Shown: positions 34,191 through 42,371 of the stretch, piece by piece
Numbering within the stretch: position 1 is the stretch's first letter
Layout: the number at the start of each line of letters is the position of its first letter
From: Candidatus Scalindua sp.
GTDB taxonomy: Bacteria > Planctomycetota > Brocadiia > Brocadiales > Scalinduaceae
Length of the DNA: 50,148 bases
Assembly: GCA_018670825.1 (NCBI GenBank)
Contig: JABHIW010000083.1
Coordinates: 1-50,148, forward strand
Direction: 5' to 3'
Program-made: the position numbers and the translations under genes
The notes under the pieces: generated by a model
The model's database searches: none
What the model was told of the DNA's origin: nothing
Seen by the model: the letters and a program-made list of their open reading frames with translations, nothing else

Positions 34191-34460
34191 ATGAAAATAT
34201 ACAAGCTAATGCCAAGGAACCCAGATTCTAAGGTTTGGGAAGGAAGCAGTTTTAAGGGTACGTTAATCGTGCGGGCAAAAGAAACGGATAACGCTCTAAG
34301 AATGGCAAGGTTAAAGTATAAGACAACGCAAATGCATGTAATAGACTCACAGGAAACAGCGTACGGCCCATGGACAGGTGCTAATACTGACTTCGATTAT
34401 GTGGCCGATTCTAAATATTCTATTGATGGTGACGAAGAGATATTAGATGAAATCTCTTAA
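34191..34460 (+). CDS. small cytosolic protein, unknown function
   Basis: An 89-residue protein with a compact alpha/beta pattern: KIYKLMPRNPDSKVWEGSSF, then GTLIVRAKETDNALRMARLKY, then an acidic tail. Short proteins with this opening (IYxLxPxNPxxxxWExSxFKG) occur in many bacteria as uncharacterised families. GGAGGACAAGATA precedes the ATG, a strong ribosome-binding site. It shares the upstream motif with 33323. Probably single-gene transcription with a long leader. Confidence 0.65.
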   Translation: MKIYKLMPRNPDSKVWEGSSFKGTLIVRAKETDNALRMARLKYKTTQMHVIDSQETAYGPWTGANTDFDYVADSKYSIDGDEEILDEIS

Positions 34461-34717
34461 CAGGAGAGTTGACCCGAAAGAAGGTATAACACTAAGCGGA
34501 TATTATGCTATCAGAGAACGGTCAGCTGGTAATATGATCAGGAAGATAGGCTAATCGATTTCTTTAAGAGAGTGTGATATAAAAGATTAGTGGTCGTATC
34601 ATCCATTCATTATCTTTGCCGGGGTGTAGTCAGCATGCATAAAACTATTTTCAATCAATCATAGGGGGTTGTTTAGTGTGGAAATGTACCATACTGACAT
34701 AGCACCTGGGTTGACTC

Positions 34718-34816
34718 ATGCCTATCGGATTTGTGTATGGAGCGGGACGGGCTATAGGGTGGACAATCAGAGCTTCTCGTAAGAAGAAATGGAAATTATT
34801 GGAGGGAGTAGGATGA
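34718..34816 (+). CDS. 32-residue basic micro-protein overlapping the next gene
   Basis: The frame codes for MPIGFVYGAGRAIGWTIRA followed by a SRKKKWKLLEGVG tail. Its stop overlaps the next start (ATGA at 34813-34816), which suggests translational coupling. The glycine-rich hydrophobic front and lysine tail look like a small membrane-associated peptide. The ribosome-binding site is weak (CTGGG). Below standard size limits, so tentative. Confidence 0.35.
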   Translation: MPIGFVYGAGRAIGWTIRASRKKKWKLLEGVG

Positions 34817-35304
34817 AAAAAATTATTCTAGTTATTATGTTTTTACTACTATGTCCATCATTAATCTTGGCAGAGAAAGAAACTTCATTCATCCAAAATG
34901 AGGATGACATCATAACGTCAGAATCTATTGCGATGGATATGTTTTCTTATGATATTTATAAAAAATATGGCGAAGCTTTAAGATTGTGGGCATTCCTTGC
35001 CGCAACGGGGCACAATAACCTTGCAGAAGAAATCTCTAAAGAGGCAAAGCATATTTTTGACGACAGCTTATTTCCCAATCTTTTTTATAAATACAATAAA
35101 AAATATAATTATTCTATAAGCGATGAAGAAATGCTTTTGCTGTCCGATATTGCTTTAAATAATATTGTAAAAGGTTATAGATTAGGAACACTTGATTCAT
35201 TAAGGATGATATTTGACGCTAATAAAGATGCAGCTGATTTAGTAAAAGATGTTGCTCCTCGGTTGTACGAAGAATATCTAGAGAAGGAAAAGAGAGCTTA
35301 TTAG
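34813..35304 (+). CDS. exported helical protein, unknown function
   Basis: A 163-residue secreted protein. The signal peptide (MKKIILVIMFLLLCPSLILA) ends before EKETSF. The mature part is helical (MDMFSYDIYKKYGEALRLWAFL, then EEISKEAKHIFDDSLFPNLF). It begins at ATG 34813, where GGAGGGAG is well placed; the upstream frame to 34789 adds residues with no support. It overlaps the micro-protein frame by 4 bp. A short frame with strong GGAAGGAGG follows at 35334. Probably periplasmic; no known domain. Confidence 0.65.
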   Translation: MKKIILVIMFLLLCPSLILAEKETSFIQNEDDIITSESIAMDMFSYDIYKKYGEALRLWAFLAATGHNNLAEEISKEAKHIFDDSLFPNLFYKYNKKYNYSISDEEMLLLSDIALNNIVKGYRLGTLDSLRMIFDANKDAADLVKDVAPRLYEEYLEKEKRAY

Positions 35305-35333
35305 GAATAATTGAAAAGGGGAAGGAGGCAATT

Positions 35334-35390
35334 ATGACTAATGAGGAAAATAAAATGAAAGCACTGGAGTCTCTTGCATTGATATCGTAA
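35334..35390 (+). CDS. 18-residue frame behind a strong ribosome-binding site
   Basis: ATG at 35334 with GGAAGGAGG 5-6 bases upstream; the peptide reads MTNEENKMKALESLALIS and then a TAA. It could be a micro-protein or the truncated 5' end of a lost gene; the next 100 bases are repeat words (35472-35532). Confidence 0.3.
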   Translation: MTNEENKMKALESLALIS

Positions 35391-35471
35391 TAATCAAGAG
35401 AGAAGAAATAGATTATCCGGTACAATGTTCGTCAATAGATGACGTTTTTTGTTTGCCGGGAGTGGACTAGA

Positions 35472-35532
35472 CACGAATGACGATTGCCGATTGATGATTG
35501 ACTAGTGACTAGTGACAAATAACTAATGACTA
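35472..35532. repeat. word array of GATTG / GACTAGTGAC type
   Basis: Composed of consecutive 7-8 base words: CGATTGC, CGATTGATGATTG, ACTAGTGACTAGTGAC, AAATAACTAATGACTAG. The same vocabulary occurs at 2248-2275 and 24310-24340. It lies directly upstream of the histidase gene. Confidence 0.6.
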
Positions 35533-35553
35533 GAGCTGCAATCTGAGAGAGTT

Positions 35554-37086
35554 ATGAAAAACATAAAAATAAATGGTGAGGACCTGACATTTTCTCAAGT
35601 TGAGTATGTCGTTAGAGGTGAAGCGAAGATATCTCTTGATAAAGATGTGAAGAAAAGGGTGAGCGCTGCGCAGAGAATTATTAAGAAGGCGTTAGATGAA
35701 AAAAAAGTAATTTACGGCGTAACAACTGGGTTCGGGGCGTTGAGTGGGACCTTCATATCTAAGGACAAAAGAAAACAGTTACAGAAGAATATAATTTTGA
35801 GCCATTCAGCCGGTGTTGGCGACTGTTTTGATGAGGAGGTTGTTCGTGCCATAATGCTACTGAGAATAAATGACCTTGCGAAAGGTCATTCAGGAATCAA
35901 GTTTGAAACATTACAGACATTGATAGAAATGTTGAATAAAAGGGTACATCCGGTTATTCCGGAAAAGGGTTCAGTGGGGGCAAGCGGTGATTTAGCGCCG
36001 TTGGCACATCTGGCTTTGGTATTAATCGGAGAAGGTAAAGCTGTTTTCAAAGACAAATCACTTTCGGGTAAAAAAGCGATGAAGAGTGCGGGAATAGCAT
36101 TACGTGAACTTGAAGCAGGTGAAGGTTTGGCGCTGATTAATGGTACACAGGCGATGACCGGTATTGGGGCAATAGTGGTTGCTGATGCTATCAAATTACT
36201 GAAGAGTGCTGATATCGCCGCAGGAATGAGTCTTGAGGTGTTACTGGGTTCTGGTATTGAGCTAAACGAGAGGATTCATAATGCAAGGCCACATAAAGGA
36301 CAAACAACCAGTGCCGATAATCTAAGAAGAATAACTGAAAATAGTGATATAATGTCCTCACATGAGGATTGTTCAAGAGTTCAGGATGCGTATTCGATAA
36401 GATGTTGTCCTCAAGTACACGGAGCTTCTATAGATGCCCTTAATTATGTGAAGAATATAATAGAGACAGAGATGAATTCTGCAACAGATAATCCACTTAT
36501 TTTTCAGGATACCGAAGAGGTATTTAATAACGGTGGTAATTTCCATGGGCAACCAGTTGCATTAGCCATGGACTTTCTTGCAATAGCCCTATCAGAGATT
36601 GCAAGTATATCAGAAAGAAGAATAGAGAGGCTGGTAAATCCTCTACTGAGTGGCTTACCTGCATTTTTGATTGACGATCCCGGTCTTAATTCAGGTTTTA
36701 TGATAGCACAATATACAGCGGCTTCTCTGGTTTCAGAGAATAAAGTTTTATCACACCCTGCAAGTGTTGATTCTATACCTACATCAGCCAACAAGGAAGA
36801 TCACGTAAGTATGGGTACTATTGCGGCAAGAAAGTGCAGGGAGGTTCTTTATAATACGGAAAATGTAATTGCTATCGAATTACTGTGTGCGGCTCAGGCC
36901 CTTGATCTCTTTACAAATCTCAAAGCCGGTACCGGAAGCATTGATGCTTACAAAGTAATAAGAAAACATGTTCCTCACCTTGAAGAAGATAGAATCATTT
37001 CAAATGATATAGAAATGATGTATAATCTGGTTCACGATGGTAAGATAGTTTCGTCAGTAGAAAAAAAGATTGGAGTACTAAAGTAG
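35554..37086 (+). CDS. hutH: histidine ammonia-lyase (aromatic amino acid lyase family)
   Basis: A 510-residue lyase that deaminates histidine to urocanate using the autocatalytic MIO cofactor. The MIO triad Ala143-Ser144-Gly145 is in GSVGASGDLAPLAHL, the catalytic Tyr54 in IYGVTTGFG, and S83-H84 (IILSHSAGVG) is the selectivity pair typical of histidases rather than Tyr or Phe lyases. RVQDAYSIRCCPQVHGA and FHGQPVALAMDFLAIALSE also fit. No other hut gene is adjacent, so it may serve an alternative pathway. AGAGAG precedes the ATG weakly. Confidence 0.92.
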   Translation: MKNIKINGEDLTFSQVEYVVRGEAKISLDKDVKKRVSAAQRIIKKALDEKKVIYGVTTGFGALSGTFISKDKRKQLQKNIILSHSAGVGDCFDEEVVRAIMLLRINDLAKGHSGIKFETLQTLIEMLNKRVHPVIPEKGSVGASGDLAPLAHLALVLIGEGKAVFKDKSLSGKKAMKSAGIALRELEAGEGLALINGTQAMTGIGAIVVADAIKLLKSADIAAGMSLEVLLGSGIELNERIHNARPHKGQTTSADNLRRITENSDIMSSHEDCSRVQDAYSIRCCPQVHGASIDALNYVKNIIETEMNSATDNPLIFQDTEEVFNNGGNFHGQPVALAMDFLAIALSEIASISERRIERLVNPLLSGLPAFLIDDPGLNSGFMIAQYTAASLVSENKVLSHPASVDSIPTSANKEDHVSMGTIAARKCREVLYNTENVIAIELLCAAQALDLFTNLKAGTGSIDAYKVIRKHVPHLEEDRIISNDIEMMYNLVHDGKIVSSVEKKIGVLK

Positions 37087-37212
37087 CACAAGGATATGAC
37101 AAGCCGTGCATTTTTATTGCGGGGGTAAAATTCTTTGCTGTTTGCATATGTATAGTGCTCGTTGATCTAAAATAAACAGTAGTATACTTAAATTGAATGA
37201 AAGGAGTTGTTG

Positions 37213-37734
37213 ATGAAGGGTATAATAAAAGTCAAAATAGTTTTGGCTGTTTTTGTTTTTCTTGCATCTGCTGATGGCTTGATATTGAAAAGTGTTCATG
37301 CTCAGCATACCGATGTTTTCAATCTTTACCAGGACAAGGGGCCAAATAATCCAAATAATTTGAATAAAAAAGATGTGGCCAAAGATGATGAGCCTGGTAT
37401 GCCGGAAGTGGAATTGATTGAAGTAGAAAATAATATTAAGTATAAAATTTCAGTTGAAAAGAGTAAATATGAGGCAAAAGATCTTACTATGGCAGATATT
37501 GAGCTATGGGAGATTGTGGATAAAACACCATTTGAGTGGCATCAGGTCGACTTCATTCTGGAGGCTGATATAGAGGAGATACATACGAGAACTTTTGGTA
37601 AGCAGGGTTGTATTCGCAAGCGAGAAGGGAATGTTTTCTGGCTAAATGATGGAAGGAAATGTGTGTATTGGACTCCATGGTCCACATGGGACTGCAGAAC
37701 TGAAGAAGAAAAGGGTGATGATATATACCCCTGA
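37213..37734 (+). CDS. exported protein, unknown function
   Basis: A 173-residue secreted protein with signal peptide (about residues 1-30, ending at VHA-QHTDVF). The mature region is acidic with an Asn/Asp/Lys-rich linker (GPNNPNNLNKKDVAKDDE) and a C-terminal part rich in Trp and Cys (FGKQGCIRKREGNVFWLNDG, then CVYWTPWSTWDC), giving three cysteines that could form a disulfide. AAGGAG is 6 bases before the ATG. No domain recognised; Trp-rich ends may bind polysaccharide or a partner (inference). Confidence 0.65.
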   Translation: MKGIIKVKIVLAVFVFLASADGLILKSVHAQHTDVFNLYQDKGPNNPNNLNKKDVAKDDEPGMPEVELIEVENNIKYKISVEKSKYEAKDLTMADIELWEIVDKTPFEWHQVDFILEADIEEIHTRTFGKQGCIRKREGNVFWLNDGRKCVYWTPWSTWDCRTEEEKGDDIYP

Positions 37735-37885
37735 TTACTACATATAGAGGGTTTAGATTGTCATTTTTTGGAACTTTTAGTTCACCTAAGACATTTCAAA
37801 CTCGGTTGTCTGTTCATCTGGAAGAATCTGTTGTATGGATCTCACTTTAACATTAAAGAGGGAGGCCATACAGTACTATTCACTA

Positions 37886-37914
37886 TTGACTTACATAATA
37901 AAATATGATATTTT
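37886..37914 (+). promoter_or_regulatory. sigma-70 promoter ahead of the rubrerythrin
   Basis: TTGACT (37886-37891), 17-base spacer, TATTTT (37909-37914), about 100 bases before the ATG. Confidence 0.4.
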
Positions 37915-38017
37915 CCGGATCTTTTATCTGTAACGATTATTGATTATTATGCTAGGTTGTTATCACTGGTGACAGATACTATACATTTTAAACTTTTTAT
38001 TAAGGAGATAAACAAAA

Positions 38018-38437
38018 ATGGCAGAATTAGGTAATGTTAATAAGCTTGGTAGCGCTAAAGGGAGTGTCGTAGAGGATGCGGTAAATGCGAATTTTCAGGG
38101 TGAGACTGCTGAGGTTGGTCTTTATCTGGCGATGTCTCGACAGGCGCAAAGAGAAGGCTTTCCGGAGATAGGGGAAGCGTTAAAATCACTTGCGATGGAT
38201 GAGGCGTGGCACGCAGCCCGTTTTGCCGAACTGAATGGAAAAATAAGTGAATCTACAAAAGAGAATTTAGAGAAAATGTTAGCAGGTGAACAAGGTGCAA
38301 ACAAAGGTAAAAAAGCCGCTTCAGTAAAGGCAAATGAGGCAGGCGTGGAAGAAGCAGGAAATTTCTTTGATGAGTCGTCAAAAGATGAAGCTCGTCATGC
38401 AAAAACCCTGGAAGGATTACTAAAAAGATATTTTTAG
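38018..38437 (+). CDS. rubrerythrin-type ferritin-like protein without rubredoxin domain
   Basis: A 139-residue di-iron four-helix-bundle protein. Ligand motifs are E29 (GETAEVGLY), E62 and H65 (DEAWHAARF), E112 or E113 (VEEAGNFF) and E124-H127 (DEARHAKT). The C-terminal rubredoxin domain found in classical rubrerythrin is absent, so electron transfer must involve another partner. Such proteins protect anaerobes from peroxide. AAGGAGATAAACAAAA precedes the ATG. It is single, with its own promoter. Confidence 0.9.
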   Translation: MAELGNVNKLGSAKGSVVEDAVNANFQGETAEVGLYLAMSRQAQREGFPEIGEALKSLAMDEAWHAARFAELNGKISESTKENLEKMLAGEQGANKGKKAASVKANEAGVEEAGNFFDESSKDEARHAKTLEGLLKRYF

Positions 38438-38463
38438 TCAATAATACATAGTTTAGCCAGAAA

Positions 38464-38628
38464 GTGTCTTACCATAACCGGTATTTCAAGATAACGAAAG
38501 ATTTCATTACAAGCGATAGCAATAAATTCAGTTTAACGGGCATCTGTAAATGGGTCGAAATAATTCAGGTCATGTGTATGGAAATTACAGATTCAGATGG
38601 AAATAAAATTTCTTTTCACACTAAATAG
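38464..38628 (+). CDS. 54-residue small protein, overlooked frame
   Basis: A frame from GTG 38464 to TAG 38626-38628. It codes for MSYHNRYFKITKDFITSD, then SNKFSLTGICKWVEIIQVMC and MEITDSDGNKISFHTK. The alternation of hydrophobic residues looks like a small beta-rich domain, and no stop interrupts. It ends 32 bases before the next gene. The ribosome-binding site is weak, so start and reality are uncertain; it may also be the 3' part of a longer, decayed gene. Confidence 0.4.
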   Translation: MSYHNRYFKITKDFITSDSNKFSLTGICKWVEIIQVMCMEITDSDGNKISFHTK

Positions 38629-38660
38629 GTTACACGGTAAAATTATTTAGAGGAGAGAAT

Positions 38661-38942
38661 GTGGTTCGAAAAAAGAGAATCAGAAGGATGGCCAAGAGCC
38701 GGATAACAAAGCGTAGTATAACATTTTATCTAATCCTTCTTGTCATATGTTATTTAGTTGCAGCAGCCATAAGCTCACTTAAAACAAAAGGCCCTGGAAT
38801 TGTTGAAAATGTCGTTTCCAAACAAATAGCTCGAAGAGCAAGTGAGATGGGAGTTGAAGGTGTAGACGAGCAGACGGTTAAAACACTTCTGAAGAAACAC
38901 TCTGTTGAGGAACTAGTTGAGAAATATAATGAAACAAGATAG
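38661..38942 (+). CDS. small membrane protein with basic N-terminus
   Basis: A 93-residue protein with a strongly basic N-terminus (VRKKRIRRMAKSRITKRS), one membrane helix (about residues 21-39, ITFYLILLVICYLVAAAI) and a soluble charged C-terminal region with KQIARRASEMGVEGVDEQTV and LLKKHSVEELVEKY. The start is GTG at 38661 with GAGGAG 5 bases ahead. Possibly a membrane anchor or an inhibitor-type protein; the family is not recognised. Confidence 0.6.
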   Translation: MVRKKRIRRMAKSRITKRSITFYLILLVICYLVAAAISSLKTKGPGIVENVVSKQIARRASEMGVEGVDEQTVKTLLKKHSVEELVEKYNETR

Positions 38943-39041
38943 ATGGTATGATTAAGCGGGTTGTTCTATTATTTCATATAGCGGTATAGATTATGTTCTC
39001 AATCTCAAATAGCCATGAACTCCTTTATGGTAAGTGTATAA

Positions 39042-39082
39042 TAGGAACAGCGAAATTAATTATCAAATGTTCGCTGTTCCTA
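39042..39082. terminator. 13-bp inverted repeat, bidirectional terminator
   Basis: TAGGAACAGCGAA (39042-39054) pairs with TTCGCTGTTCCTA (39070-39082), 15-base loop, followed by CTTTTG. It is placed between the plus-strand membrane gene and the minus-strand histone gene, so it can serve both. Confidence 0.65.
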
Positions 39083-39173
39083 CTTTTGCTCTGCATGGAA
39101 TTATTTTACGAAGTTCCTGCCAAGTGACAGTTACAATTTTATTAAATCCACCTTTACTGCCATGTGGTAAGGC

Positions 39174-39374
39174 TCAGGAAAAATCTCTATCCATTACCGT
39201 CTTGCGACTGTCTGCCTTCGCTTTCTCAATTGCCTGATCACACAGGTTTCTAATAGTATCCGACAACGCAGGCACAACATTGGCAGATGTGCTCATTCCT
39301 GATGACGAGCGGATATAATTTTTTAGTTTTGATGTAACCACTAATACTTCTTTCTCACTGTCAGAATCACTCAT
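39174..39374 (-). CDS. bacterial histone, single histone fold
   Basis: A 66-residue protein whose features agree with a short bacterial histone like HBb of Bdellovibrio: helix 1 VLVVTSKLKNYIR, then the central helix VVPALSDTIRNLCDQAIEKA and a final strand-turn with SRKTVMDRDF. The R-K-T triplet (57-59) followed by R-D (63-64) corresponds to the arginine-threonine and arginine-aspartate contacts conserved in histone folds. There are no tails. A DNA-binding dimer is expected; geometry (wrapping, bending or edge-on coating) cannot be decided. AAGGAG lies 8 bases before the ATG. Confidence 0.82.
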   Translation of the reverse strand: MSDSDSEKEVLVVTSKLKNYIRSSSGMSTSANVVPALSDTIRNLCDQAIEKAKADSRKTVMDRDFS

Positions 39375-39479
39375 AATGTGAACTCCTTATTTTTGGTTTA
39401 TTTAGTTTGTTCTGGAAATATTAAAATGTTGTTGGAGAGACGATACCGGTAATGTTTAACACCCCCTTTTCCTTTATGC

Positions 39480-39803
39480 TTAAGCATAGGATATCTTGGT
39501 TATAGGGTAATTCACACTCGAACCACTTCTGTCTTTTGCCTGTACATGAGTCCATGGTTCCTCACCGTCAGTCATTCTTACGAAATGGAAAGGTAATGGT
39601 TGGCGTTGCTTCGGTCCACCACTCGGATTAATGGTAATACTAATTGTTAAAATCTTTTCATTAATTGCATGTTCGTCGTCCTGTTCTGCAATCACTTCGT
39701 CATCAAAGGAGTCAGCCATTATAATACCATCAACCCTCAGGAATTTTGTTTTTGCTCTTAAGTCCCATTCCGCTTTCGTTATCTTAATCTTCAAAGTTTC
39801 CAT
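39480..39803 (-). CDS. small conserved-type protein, unknown function
   Basis: A 107-residue soluble protein. It begins METLKIKITKAEWDLRAKTK and contains FLRVDGIIMAD, an acidic stretch DDEVIAEQDDEHA and a strand-rich C-terminal half with ISITINPSGGPKQRQPLPFHF. The final part carries TDGEEPWTHVQAKDRSGS. I prefer the ATG at 39803; the ATG at 39815 directly abuts the AGGGG site. It precedes the histone gene by about 105 bp in the same direction and may be co-transcribed. Function unknown. Confidence 0.6.
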   Translation of the reverse strand: METLKIKITKAEWDLRAKTKFLRVDGIIMADSFDDEVIAEQDDEHAINEKILTISITINPSGGPKQRQPLPFHFVRMTDGEEPWTHVQAKDRSGSSVNYPITKISYA

Positions 39804-40085
39804 ATGGTTAATCATCCCCTATTAAATAAGTTGAATAAATTGTACTTAATGGAATTAGTCAAAACACTAAAGATTTACAACATCTTTTACTTCGTGTACC
39901 TTAGCAAATACATAAGGAATTGCAAGACTAAAAAGCCTGATCTATTTCTTGTAATTTATAATAAAAATCAATCATATAATGTTCCGTAATTAAAGAAAAT
40001 TAATGACTTTGAGTGATTTGTTTATAGAATAGACGATACAGAAACACAATATAATTTGTATCAAACAGAAATGGAGGAAAGAGAG

Positions 40086-41222
40086 ATGTATGTTACCGGA
40101 ATTGGCAGAACAAAGTTTGGAGCACTAACAGAAACTATGCCGGAACTAATCTATCAGGCAATGTATAACGCTATAAATGATAGTCCTATTTCCATTGAAG
40201 ATATAGGGGCTGTATATGTCAGCAATTTTATTGGCGGTCCGTCTCAGAAACAGTTGCATCTGAACTCAGTAGTATCTAGTCTGCTTCCTGAGCTGAGACT
40301 GCCGATTATACGTGTTGAAACGGCATGTGCGTCCGGTAGCAGCGCTCTCTATCAGGCGATAATCGCTTTATCACGATTCGAAAATATTCTGATAGTTGGT
40401 GTAGAAAAAATGAGCAATACGACTTCTTCTGAAAGCTCTCAGAACCTGGGAATGGCTGGAGATCGAATGGCAGACCAGATGCAGGGTTTGATTTTCCCGG
40501 CGCATTATGCCCTTGTAGCCCAACAGCACATGCAGAAATATGGTACTACCCATGAGGACCTCGAGTTGGTCGCATTTAAAAACCACAATAACTCCAGGCT
40601 AAACCCACTAGCTCATTTCAGTCATAAGGATGTAAGCCTTGAAATGATAAAAAACGCACCCGTTATAGCTTCTCCGTTGAACCTATTTGATTGCTCACCG
40701 ATTTCAGACGGTGCAGCAGCTGTCGTAATTTCGAAAAATAAAAGAGGCGACAGGGATGTGAAAGTGAGGGGGTCGGCTCTGGCTACAGACCATATCTCTT
40801 TGTCTCACCGAAAAGTACACACCTCTCTTGAGGCAGCAAAAGTGGCGAGTAAAGAGGCATACGAACTTGCAGGGATTACTCCTAAAGATCTGGATATCGT
40901 AGAGGTCCACGACTGTTTTACGATCAACGAACTTGTTGCTATGGAAGATCTTGGCATATGCAAGCCGGGGGAGAGTAAAGATTGGGTCAGGGAGGAGAGG
41001 ACATCTATCAAAGGTGACGTACCTATAAATACTGATGGAGGTTTAAAGGCGGATGGTCACCCAATAGGTGCTACCGGTCTCGCGCAGGTGTTTGAAGTTA
41101 CGACCCAACTCCGAGGTGAAGCTGGAGAGCGCCAGGTAGATGGGGCTGAGGTTGGCCTGACGCACAATATTGGTGGCGTCGGTGGGACGGCCGTAATACA
41201 TATTCTTGAAAGGAGGGGTTAA
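40086..41222 (+). CDS. SCP2-type thiolase
   Basis: A 378-residue thiolase of the sterol-carrier-like / archaeal acetoacetyl-CoA thiolase class. The nucleophilic Cys81 is in VETACASGSSALYQ, followed by VHDCFTINELVAMEDLG (His/Cys site) and GLKADGHPIGATGLAQV with the catalytic His of GHP. Start at ATG 40086, GGAGG 8 bases upstream, rather than 40056. This class normally needs a DUF35 OB-fold partner; that partner is the N-terminus of the next protein, whose gene starts 1 base after the stop. Likely condenses or cleaves 3-ketoacyl-CoA. Confidence 0.92.
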   Translation: MYVTGIGRTKFGALTETMPELIYQAMYNAINDSPISIEDIGAVYVSNFIGGPSQKQLHLNSVVSSLLPELRLPIIRVETACASGSSALYQAIIALSRFENILIVGVEKMSNTTSSESSQNLGMAGDRMADQMQGLIFPAHYALVAQQHMQKYGTTHEDLELVAFKNHNNSRLNPLAHFSHKDVSLEMIKNAPVIASPLNLFDCSPISDGAAAVVISKNKRGDRDVKVRGSALATDHISLSHRKVHTSLEAAKVASKEAYELAGITPKDLDIVEVHDCFTINELVAMEDLGICKPGESKDWVREERTSIKGDVPINTDGGLKADGHPIGATGLAQVFEVTTQLRGEAGERQVDGAEVGLTHNIGGVGGTAVIHILERRG

Positions 41223-41223
41223 C

Positions 41224-42330
41224 GTGGTATACGAGTGTGAAGATTGCCAGAAACAGTGGTATTATAACGTAAAAAAATGCATCTTCTGCCAGGGGAATGT
41301 CGTAGAACTGGAGCCAAGCAAGAGCACGGTAAGAGGAATCACTAAGATAGAGATCCCTTCACCCGGACACACCAGAGTCCCTTATTGTGATCTTCTGTTA
41401 GAGGACGAATATGGAAACTTTGAAATAAGGAAATCTTTTTCAGATCATGATTTGGGTGAAATAATAGAGGCGGTGCCGAAAGAAGCTAAAAAGGTAGCTA
41501 AAAGCAGGACTATAGGAATAGTGGGTGCGGGGACGATGGGTAGCGGTATTGCTCAAATTTGTGCTCAAACAGGTTATCATGTTCTCGTGATTGACCGACA
41601 TGAAGAGACCGCCAGAAAGGCACTCATAAAGATCGATAAAGCACTTTCTAAAAATACTAAAGATGATTTGAAACAGGAAATTCTCAGCAGGATCAAGGCG
41701 ACAACCAACCTGTATGAGATGGAACATGCCGACCTTATCATAGAGGTATTAACGGAGGATATGGAACTGAAGAAAGAGGTTTTCAGGGAATTGGATAACG
41801 AGTGTTCCAAAGATACCATCTTTGCGACCAACACCTCCTCGCTTTCTGTAACTGAGTTATCTGAGGTTCTGAAAGATCCTGGCAGGCTTGTAGGTCTTCA
41901 TTTTTTCAATCCGGTTCCGAGAATGAAATTGGTTGAGATAATAAAGTCAAAAAATACATCTGATGAAGCTGTCGAATATGCAAAGGAGGTTGCGTTCGAG
42001 TTGGATAAAACACCGGTGATTACCGGCGACGCTCCCGGCTTTATTGTAAATCGACTTCTTCTGATATTCTTGAATGAAGCTATAGATAAATACGCCGATG
42101 GTACTTCAACAGCAGCGGACATTGATAAGGCCGTGACGCTGGGCCTTAATCATCCCATGGGGCCGTTGGCATTATCAGATCTAATCGGTCTTGATGTTTG
42201 TAAGGCAATTCTGGATGTGTTGTATGAAGGATACAAAGAGCCCAAATACAAGCCATGCAAAACACTATGCGAGATGGTGGAGAAAGGTACGCTTGGCAGA
42301 AAGACAGGAGAAGGATTTTATAAGTATTAA
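41224..42330 (+). CDS. DUF35 (Zn-ribbon/OB-fold) fused to 3-hydroxyacyl-CoA dehydrogenase
   Basis: A 368-residue fusion. Residues 1-85 form a Zn ribbon (C5, C8, C19, C22: YECEDCQ then CIFCQ) and an OB-like part (GITKIEIPSPGHTRVPYCDL), as in DUF35 thiolase partners. Then comes the NAD domain with IGIVGAGTMGSGIAQICAQTG (about 97-117), the ATNTSSLSVTELSEVL segment and HFFNPVPRMKLVEII, and the C-terminal DAPGFIVNRLL of 3-hydroxybutyryl-CoA dehydrogenases. Start GTG 41224, AGGAGG 7 bases upstream within the thiolase end. Together with the thiolase it could channel acetoacetyl-CoA to 3-hydroxybutyryl-CoA (inference). Confidence 0.9.
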   Translation: MVYECEDCQKQWYYNVKKCIFCQGNVVELEPSKSTVRGITKIEIPSPGHTRVPYCDLLLEDEYGNFEIRKSFSDHDLGEIIEAVPKEAKKVAKSRTIGIVGAGTMGSGIAQICAQTGYHVLVIDRHEETARKALIKIDKALSKNTKDDLKQEILSRIKATTNLYEMEHADLIIEVLTEDMELKKEVFRELDNECSKDTIFATNTSSLSVTELSEVLKDPGRLVGLHFFNPVPRMKLVEIIKSKNTSDEAVEYAKEVAFELDKTPVITGDAPGFIVNRLLLIFLNEAIDKYADGTSTAADIDKAVTLGLNHPMGPLALSDLIGLDVCKAILDVLYEGYKEPKYKPCKTLCEMVEKGTLGRKTGEGFYKY

Positions 42331-42371
42331 TGCTTGGACGCGAATTAGCACTAAAAAAACAAATTTTAACG

